Assembly: GCF_009696325.1 (NCBI RefSeq)
Contig: NZ_VUME01000015.1
Location: forward strand, 1-40,529
Direction: 5' to 3'
Origin: Collinsella sp. WCA1-178-WT-3 (M1)
GTDB lineage: Bacteria > Actinomycetota > Coriobacteriia > Coriobacteriales > Coriobacteriaceae
Length of the DNA stretch: 40,529 nt
Under the pieces are notes generated by a model. The model was not told the DNA's origin, ran no database searches, and saw only the letters and a list, made by a program, of their open reading frames with translations. Every line of letters begins with the position of its first letter. Positions within the stretch are counted from its first letter, which is position 1. Of this stretch, positions 35,292 to 40,529 are shown piece after piece. The translations under genes and the position numbers were made by a program.

Positions 35292-35443
35292 AAAACTATG
35301 CCGGATTACGGGGCTGAACCTGAATGAGCCAACCACACCCCTTATTTTCAAATCATAGCGAACCTTCTACCTGCGGTTTTCTTTTTACCAATTTCGGCAT
35401 GGTCGGCAATCCGTCATTCAGCCCCGTAATCCGGCATAGTTTT
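35292..35443. repeat. 27-bp perfect inverted repeat with 98-nt interior
   Basis: Arms at 35292-35318 and 35417-35443 (start AAAACTATGCCGGATTACGG) are perfect complements. The interior of 98 nt is AT-rich and has no gene. It looks like a small non-autonomous mobile element or REPIN. The flanking stretch 35110-35291 shows no gene. Confidence 0.8.
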
Positions 35444-35448
35444 TAAGT

Positions 35449-35504
35449 TAGTCGTTGGGGACGTTCTTAAACGACTAGTCAAACAAGAACGTCCCCAACG
35501 ACTA
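35449..35504. repeat. Perfect inverted repeat of the GTCGTTGGGGACGTTC family
   Basis: 20-bp arms TAGTCGTTGGGGACGTTCTT and complement (35449-35468 / 35485-35504) around a 16-nt loop. This is the best-kept copy of a family also at 21036. Confidence 0.88.
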
Positions 35505-35536
35505 TCCCAACAAGGGCAACGCCGATGTTTTGGCGA

Positions 35537-35686
35537 AGTCAGCGAAAACCCGCCAGAGTGAGCAAGGTGCCTTGAAACGAGGCGGCATTGACCTTCTGGT
35601 CATGCCGCCGAAGTTGAAAGGCAGATTGCCGCTCTGGCGGGTTTGCAGCGTCGAGCCGTTACGCGGTTTGGTAAAACCGCGTAACC
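35537..35686 (+). repeat. Structured two-hairpin element, copy C
   Basis: Left flank GTCAGCGA, 15-bp outer stem AAACCCGCCAGAGTG / CGCTCTGGCGGGTTT (35546-35560 / 35630-35644, one G-U pair), middle helix TGCCTT / AAGGCA, inner helix GGCGGCAT / ATGCCGCC, apical GACC-TTCT-GGTC, GCAGCGTCG, then second hairpin GTTACGCGGTTT-GGTA-AAACCGCGTAAC (35658-35685). Unlike copies A, B and D it is not at a gene end. It is followed by AACCACTAG. Confidence 0.8.
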
Positions 35687-35700
35687 ACTAGTTTGGTACC

Positions 35701-35763
35701 TTGACTTTGATTTCTCACGCTCCTAAATTGGTTAGGCACAAAACAATTCCACTACCTAACTAA
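35701..35763 (+). promoter_or_regulatory. Promoter and MarR operator candidates of the exporter operon
   Basis: -35 TTGACT (35701-35706), 17-bp spacer, -10 TAAATT (35724-35729). The dyad CCTAA-N5-TTAGG (35722-35736) covers the -10, and TTGGTTAGG (35728-35736) is repeated inverted as CCTAACTAA (35755-35763). The layout fits autorepression by the MarR protein encoded directly downstream. Confidence 0.75.
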
Positions 35764-35784
35764 AGAAAGGAGCAGCACTAATTT

Positions 35785-36291
35785 ATGTGCGATGAACCTC
35801 TTAGCCTTTGTTCGCACGAGCCCGGCGGCGACCCGTCACAGCCGGCGGATGTATCCGAAGCGGTTAGCTCGGAAGACAAGCTTGCCAAGCGCATCCTCAA
35901 TAACCTGGGCTTTTGCGGCCATTACATGCATTTTCATGGCGGAGGCGTGTCCGGCAAGGCGCCCATCATCTGCCTACTGGCCAAGCAGCCCGGCGGCGAG
36001 ATGTCGCAGCAGGAACTCGGCATGCACTTCGGCCTCAAGCCGGGGTCGCTTTCCGAGATCCTGTCCAAGCTCGAGCTCAACGGCCTCATTGAGCGCAGCC
36101 GTAACCCCAAGGATCGACGGCAACTCACCATTCGCCTGACCGAAACCGGCCGGGAAAACGCCCGCATCGACCAGGCGGCCCGCATCCGCTTTAGAGAACG
36201 GGCCTTTAGCGCGCTCACCCACGACGAGCGCGAGCAGCTCGCCGAAATGCTCGATAAAATCCGCAAAACCTGGGAGGAACTGGATGATTAA
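35785..36291 (+). CDS. MarR-family transcriptional regulator
   Basis: 168 residues with a winged-helix core: MSQQELGMHFGLKPGSLSEI (recognition region about 73-92), the wing SRNPKDRRQLTIRLTETG and flanking dimer helices. The N-terminal 35 residues are polar and variable. It is the first gene of an operon with two ABC exporter subunits, its stop overlapping the next start by eight nt (ATGATTAA). MarR proteins in this position normally repress the exporter until a toxic ligand binds. The ribosome site AAGGAG is 12 nt from ATG 35785, a long gap. Confidence 0.92.
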   Translation: MCDEPLSLCSHEPGGDPSQPADVSEAVSSEDKLAKRILNNLGFCGHYMHFHGGGVSGKAPIICLLAKQPGGEMSQQELGMHFGLKPGSLSEILSKLELNGLIERSRNPKDRRQLTIRLTETGRENARIDQAARIRFRERAFSALTHDEREQLAEMLDKIRKTWEELDD

Positions 36292-38107
36292 AACCCTCAT
36301 GGGCAGCATCCGCGATTACATGAAGGTCACGATCGCTACGCCGCTGCTGGTGCTTGGCGAGGTAATCTGCCAGATGATGATCCCGTTTATCACCGCCGAC
36401 ATGATCGACGCCATCAAGGACGGCACTGCCGTTACCGAGATGCTGCCCACCGCCGGCCTTCTCGTACTCATCGCACTGACGTCACTCGCCTTTGGCGCCG
36501 CCGCGGGCATCACCTGCAGCCATGCCAGCTGCGGCTTTGCCAAGAACCTGCGTCGCGACCTGTTCTACAAGATCCAGACGTTCAGCTTCGCCAACATCGA
36601 CGAGTTCTCGACCTCCTCGCTCGTCACGCGCCTCACCACCGACATCAACAACGTGCAGCAGGCCTTTATGATGCTCATCCGCATCGCCGTGCGCTCGCCG
36701 CTGGTGCTGGTCTTTGCCTTTACCATGGCATACGCCATGGGCGGCAGCGTCGCCATGGTCTACCTGGTCATCATTCCGCTGCTGGGCTTTGGCCTGTTCT
36801 TTATCATCTATAAGGTGCGCCCGATCTTTACCCGCGTGTTCCGCAAGTACGACGCGCTCAACGAATCGGTCGAGGAAAACGTCACCGGCATGCGCGTGGT
36901 CAAGAGCTACGTGCGCCAGGACTACGAGAAGGAGAAGTTCGCCACCGCCGCGCGCGACGTCCAGATGGACTTCACCCGCGCCGAGAAGTTGCTCGCCTTC
37001 AACAACCCCATGATGAACATCTGCGTCAACGGCGCGTTCGTCGTCATCATCTACCTGGGCTCCAAGCTCATCATCACGAGCCAGGGCACCCTGTTCGATG
37101 TGGGCCAGCTCTCCTCCATCTTTACCTACGGCTTCCAGATTCTGATGAGCCTAATGCAGCTGTCGATGATCTTTGTCATGGTGACCATGGCAGATGAGTC
37201 GGCGCACCGCATTACCGAGGTGCTGGCCGCCGAGCCCACGATCGCTAACCCGACCGAGCCCGTGCACGAGGTTGCCGACGGCTCCATCGACTTCGATCAC
37301 GTGAGCTTTAAGTATTCCGCGCATGCGAAGCGCCAGGCGCTCGACGATATCGACCTGCATATTAAGAGCGGCGAGACCATCGGCATTATCGGTGGCACCG
37401 GCTCGGCCAAGTCGACGCTCGTGAACCTGATCGCCCGTCTGTACGATGTCACGGAGGGCACCGTGCGCGTCGGCGGCGTGGACGTGCGCGACTACGACCT
37501 GGACGCGCTGCGCCACCAGGTAGCCATGGTCCTGCAGAAAAACGTGCTGTTTAGCGGCACCATCGCCGAGAACCTGCGCTGGGGCGACCCGAACGCCACC
37601 GACGAGGAAGTCCGCGAGGCCGCACATCTGGCCTGCGCCGACGAGTTTGTCGACGGCTTCCCCAAGGGCTACGACACCTGGATCGAGCAGGGCGGCTCCA
37701 ACGTTTCCGGCGGCCAGAAGCAGCGCCTGTGCATCGCGCGTGCCCTGCTGCGTCGCCCCAAGATCTTGATCCTGGACGACTCCACGAGCGCCGTCGACAC
37801 CAAGACCGACGCCAAGATCCGCGAGGGCCTGGCGAGCTACCTGCCCAACACGACCAAGCTCATCATCGCCCAGCGCATCAGCTCCGTTCAGGACGCCGAC
37901 CGCATCATCGTCATGGAGGGCGGCCGCATCAAGGACATCGGCAACCACGATGAGCTGCTCAAGACGAGCGAGATCTACCGCGAGACCTTTACCTCGCAAA
38001 ATAAGATGAGTGCCGAAGGCGAGGACGCGGGCGAGACCGCCGCAGCCGACACCGAGGCATCCGCACCGCAAGCTCAGACTCAGGAAGGAGGCGAGGCACA
38101 TGAGTAA
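36284..38107 (+). CDS. ABC exporter subunit with degenerate ATP site (heterodimer partner 1)
   Basis: 607 residues: six-helix exporter membrane domain (about 1-310) and a nucleotide-binding domain. Walker A is GGTGSAKS (370-377, Ala where Gly is usual), signature VSGGQKQR. Walker B ends in Asp-Asp (498-499, LDDSTSAVD) instead of Asp-Glu, and the switch His is Gln 530 (AQRISS). These changes are those of the non-catalytic site in heterodimeric multidrug-type exporters. A poorly conserved Ala/Glu-rich tail follows. The start follows GGGAGGA and overlaps the MarR stop; its stop overlaps the next start by eight nt. Confidence 0.93.
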   Translation: MIKTLMGSIRDYMKVTIATPLLVLGEVICQMMIPFITADMIDAIKDGTAVTEMLPTAGLLVLIALTSLAFGAAAGITCSHASCGFAKNLRRDLFYKIQTFSFANIDEFSTSSLVTRLTTDINNVQQAFMMLIRIAVRSPLVLVFAFTMAYAMGGSVAMVYLVIIPLLGFGLFFIIYKVRPIFTRVFRKYDALNESVEENVTGMRVVKSYVRQDYEKEKFATAARDVQMDFTRAEKLLAFNNPMMNICVNGAFVVIIYLGSKLIITSQGTLFDVGQLSSIFTYGFQILMSLMQLSMIFVMVTMADESAHRITEVLAAEPTIANPTEPVHEVADGSIDFDHVSFKYSAHAKRQALDDIDLHIKSGETIGIIGGTGSAKSTLVNLIARLYDVTEGTVRVGGVDVRDYDLDALRHQVAMVLQKNVLFSGTIAENLRWGDPNATDEEVREAAHLACADEFVDGFPKGYDTWIEQGGSNVSGGQKQRLCIARALLRRPKILILDDSTSAVDTKTDAKIREGLASYLPNTTKLIIAQRISSVQDADRIIVMEGGRIKDIGNHDELLKTSEIYRETFTSQNKMSAEGEDAGETAAADTEASAPQAQTQEGGEAHE

Positions 38108-40019
38108 GGCCGCTACCGCCGAGCGCGCGCGCAACCGCAAGGGCGGCACCATGACGCGCCTGATCAAGATGCTCTTTGGCTTCTACCCGGTGCTTTTGCC
38201 CCTCGTCGTCGCCGGCGTTGTGCTCTGCGCCATCATCAACTCCATCGGCGCGACGTTTCTCCAGAGCGCGCTGCAGGTCATTAGCGAATCGTGGCAGTCG
38301 GGCGACTGGACGGCCGCGCAGCCCAAGATTCTGAAGCTCGTGACCACCCTCGGCTGCATCTACGCCGTGGGCGTCGCCTCCTCGCTCTTCTGGAACCGCG
38401 CCATGGCCGTCATCACGCAGGGCTCGCTCGAGAAGCTGCGCGAAAAGATGTTCAACCGCATGCAGGACCTGCCGATTCGCTACTTCGACACGCACCAGCG
38501 CGGCGACATCATGAGCCACTACACCAACGACATCGACACGCTGCGTCAGATGATCAGCCAATCGCTGCCCAACCTGCTCATGACGATCATCGTCATCGTC
38601 ACCGTGTTCTTCATCATGCTGTATTACAGCGTGTGGATGTGCCTGGTCATCATTGCCGGCGTCGCCTTTATGACCTTTATGACCAAGCTGCTCGGCTCCA
38701 ACTCCGCGCGCTTCTTTATCGCGCAGCAGACCGAGCTCGGCGTGGTCGAGGGCCATATCGAGGAAGTCATGAACGGCCAGAAAGTCGTCAAGGCGTTCTG
38801 TCACGAGTCCGCTGCCGAGGCCGATTTTGACGAGCGCAACGAGAAGCTCTTCGAGGTCTCGCAGAAGGCCAACATGTACGCCAACATCCTCATGCCGATC
38901 CTCGGGAACCTGGGCGACTTGCTCTACGTGCTGGTCGCGCTGGCGGGCGGCATTTTCCTGGCGCTGGGCGTGCCCAACCTGAGCATCTCGGGCATGACGC
39001 TGTCCATCGCCGTCGTGGTGCCGTTCCTCAACATGACCAAGCAGTTCTGCGGACAGATCGGTCAGATCTCGCAGCAGATCAACGCCGTGGTCATGGGTCT
39101 CGCCGGCGCCGACCGCATCTTTGAGCTCATCGACGAGGAGCCCGAGGCCGACGAAGGCTACGTGACGCTCGTCAACGCGCAGGTGAACCCCGAGACCTGG
39201 CAGCTCGAGGAGGCCGACCACCACACCGGCATGTGGGCATGGAAACACCCGCACCGTGCAACCGGCAAGATCGAGTACGTACCGCTGCGCGGCGACCTGG
39301 TCATGGACAACGTCGACTTTGGCTACACGCCCGACCACGAGGTGCTGCACGGCGTGTCCGTGTTTGCCAAGCCGGGCCAGAAGGTCGCGTTTGTCGGTGC
39401 CACCGGCGCGGGCAAGACGACCATCACCAACCTCATCAACCGCTTCTATGACATCGCCGACGGCAAGATCCGCTACGACGGCATCAACGTCAACAAGATT
39501 CGCAAGTCCGACCTGCGTCGCTCGCTGGGCGTGGTGCTGCAGGACGTGAACCTGTTCACCGGCACTGTGATGGACAACATCCGCTACGGCAACCTGGACG
39601 CCACCGACGAGGAGTGCATCGCGGCGGCCAAGCTCGCGGGCGCCGACGACTTTATCACCCGCCTGCCCGACGGCTACGACACCATGCTCACCGGCAACGG
39701 CGCCCAGCTGTCGCAGGGCCAGCGCCAGCTGATTTCGATCGCACGCGCTGCCGTCGCCGATCCGCCGGCAATGATTCTGGACGAGGCCACGTCGAGCATC
39801 GACACCCGCACCGAGGCCATCGTGCAAGCGGGCATGGATAAGCTCATGGAGGGCCGCACGACGTTTGTCATCGCGCACCGCCTGTCCACCGTGCGCAACG
39901 CCGACGCAATCATCTGCCTGGATCACGGCCGCATCATCGAGCGTGGCAACCACGACGAGCTGATCGCCAAGCGCGGATATTACTACCAGCTCTATACCGG
40001 AGCGTTTGAGCTGGAGTAG
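38100..40019 (+). CDS. ABC exporter subunit with canonical ATP site (heterodimer partner 2)
   Basis: 639 residues: exporter membrane domain (about 20-330), a linker insertion (ETWQLEEADHHTGMWAWKH, about 360-380) and a nucleotide-binding domain. Walker A GATGAGKT (433-440), signature LSQGQRQ, Walker B LDEATSS with Glu 562, and switch His 593 (AHRLST) are canonical. Paired with the preceding subunit it would form one active and one degenerate ATP site. The substrate is unknown; the MarR neighbour suggests drugs or toxic metabolites. ATG 38100 lies behind AGGAGGCGAGG. Confidence 0.95.
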   Translation: MSKAATAERARNRKGGTMTRLIKMLFGFYPVLLPLVVAGVVLCAIINSIGATFLQSALQVISESWQSGDWTAAQPKILKLVTTLGCIYAVGVASSLFWNRAMAVITQGSLEKLREKMFNRMQDLPIRYFDTHQRGDIMSHYTNDIDTLRQMISQSLPNLLMTIIVIVTVFFIMLYYSVWMCLVIIAGVAFMTFMTKLLGSNSARFFIAQQTELGVVEGHIEEVMNGQKVVKAFCHESAAEADFDERNEKLFEVSQKANMYANILMPILGNLGDLLYVLVALAGGIFLALGVPNLSISGMTLSIAVVVPFLNMTKQFCGQIGQISQQINAVVMGLAGADRIFELIDEEPEADEGYVTLVNAQVNPETWQLEEADHHTGMWAWKHPHRATGKIEYVPLRGDLVMDNVDFGYTPDHEVLHGVSVFAKPGQKVAFVGATGAGKTTITNLINRFYDIADGKIRYDGINVNKIRKSDLRRSLGVVLQDVNLFTGTVMDNIRYGNLDATDEECIAAAKLAGADDFITRLPDGYDTMLTGNGAQLSQGQRQLISIARAAVADPPAMILDEATSSIDTRTEAIVQAGMDKLMEGRTTFVIAHRLSTVRNADAIICLDHGRIIERGNHDELIAKRGYYYQLYTGAFELE

Positions 40020-40048
40020 CTCAAAACATCCCCTACGCTCCCAACGGA

Positions 40049-40147
40049 GCTCCCCGAGGGAGACGGGGTGTTTACTCCGTGCTCAAACATTCTCGCTTCG
40101 CTGCGAAACTGCGCGCGGAGCAAACACCCCCGTCTCCCTCGGGGAGC
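40049..40147. repeat. Long GC-rich hairpin after the exporter operon
   Basis: Arms 40049-40079 and 40116-40147 (start GCTCCCCGAGGGAGACGGGG) pair almost perfectly, with one bulge and one mismatch. The 36-nt loop holds a small TTCGC-TGCGAA stem. It is probably a REP-like element. Confidence 0.75.
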
Positions 40148-40190
40148 GCCTGCGCACACGGTCTTTTCTCGCAGCCTGAAAAGAAGTGGT

Positions 40191-40225
40191 GAGGCCCTGG
40201 CCGTTTGGCCAGGGCCTCGTTTTGT
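40191..40225 (+). terminator. Rho-independent terminator of the exporter operon
   Basis: Perfect 12-bp stem GAGGCCCTGGCC-GTTT-GGCCAGGGCCTC followed by GTTTTGT, 171 nt after the last stop codon. Confidence 0.9.
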
Positions 40226-40253
40226 AAGGATGATTTGGGAGGTGGTGGAGGAA

Positions 40254-40372
40254 CAGTCTTTTTGGGACGGGGCTAAATTAGCTGGTTCTCCATCCCAATA
40301 TCGATGAATCAACAAATCGCAACTGAGCCCTAATCCAAAAACAGCTAATTTAGCCCCGTCCCAAAAAGACTG
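40254..40372. repeat. 31-bp perfect inverted repeat with 57-nt interior
   Basis: Arms 40254-40284 and 40342-40372 (start CAGTCTTTTTGGGACGGGGC) are exact complements. The interior has no gene. The size and perfect arms suggest a small non-autonomous mobile element. Confidence 0.8.
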
Positions 40373-40418
40373 GTCAAGCTAACGGAACGCCGTAGCTAAA
40401 AAAGCCCCATTACAGTTT

Positions 40419-40444
40419 GAGTCGTCCGAAAGGGCGGCTCTTTT
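40419..40444 (+). terminator. Terminator-like hairpin near the right edge
   Basis: GAGTCGTCC-GAAA-GGGCGGCTC (two G-U pairs, GNRA loop) followed by TTTT. No gene was found directly upstream on this strand, so it may end a small RNA or be a relic. Bases 40445-40529 show no gene. Confidence 0.6.
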
Positions 40445-40529
40445 CCGTTGCACGGCTATACGATTGAGCCGTACCGGTGGTCGCTGGCCGACCGCCCCGG
40501 ACGGCCGTCAGCCCCTGCCCCGTAGAGGG

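Noticed and set aside
37391-37414. Ala in the Walker A of the first exporter subunit as an inactivating mutation
   Set aside because: Together with Asp-Asp and the Gln switch it fits the known degenerate site of heterodimeric exporters, so the gene is judged intact.
37989-39953. A 654-codon minus-strand frame opposite the second exporter subunit
   Set aside because: His/Asp/Val-rich antisense product without motifs; it mirrors the ABC subunit codon pattern.

Overview
The window is about 40.5 kb of GC-rich bacterial chromosome. Gene content, codon use and local synteny fit a gut member of the Coriobacteriia, most likely Collinsella or a close relative. That assignment is an inference: no rRNA or marker-gene comparison was possible. 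No tRNA, rRNA gene, CRISPR array, intact transposase or prophage was seen.

Layout. Positions 307-7401 carry a phosphohexomutase, a homocysteine S-methyltransferase, a DtxR/MntR-type regulator divergent from peptidase T, then an LCP cell-wall ligase and murA. Positions 7438-14410 hold a complete F1Fo ATP synthase operon (atpI-like, B, E, F, H, A, G, D, C) read on the minus strand from a promoter near 14400. It ends in a terminator-like hairpin only 12 bp before murA. Positions 14603-20829 carry upp, glpK, a threonylcarbamoyl-AMP synthase, prmC with a large acidic insertion, and prfA. Positions 21129-25521 form a polar amino acid ABC transporter operon (Tat-type lipoprotein, permease, ATPase) followed by an M20 peptidase. 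Positions 25861-27735 carry a LacX-type aldose epimerase and an unknown single-pass membrane protein.

The accessory part runs from about 27.8 to 33.9 kb. It holds three different AAA ATPases of the AAA_14/DUF4143 class, a low-molecular-weight phosphatase, and a strip of gene remnants (idi-like NUDIX, MFS transporter tail). Each AAA gene has its own private set of repeats over its promoter. Two of these sets have three copies at exactly 33-bp spacing. After this come a TIGR04076-type protein, a pyridoxamine kinase, and a MarR-controlled heterodimeric ABC exporter whose first subunit has a degenerate catalytic site.

Intergenic DNA is rich in inverted repeats of several families. The most notable is a roughly 150-nt two-hairpin element present four times in one orientation. 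Its stems covary between copies while the apical GACC-TTCT-GGTC and flanking motifs stay fixed, and in three copies its right end abuts a stop codon. A second family of short hairpins (TGTGACAAA...TTTGTCACA) also lies at gene ends. These two features, together with the phased repeats of the AAA genes, are the best candidates here for undescribed biology.
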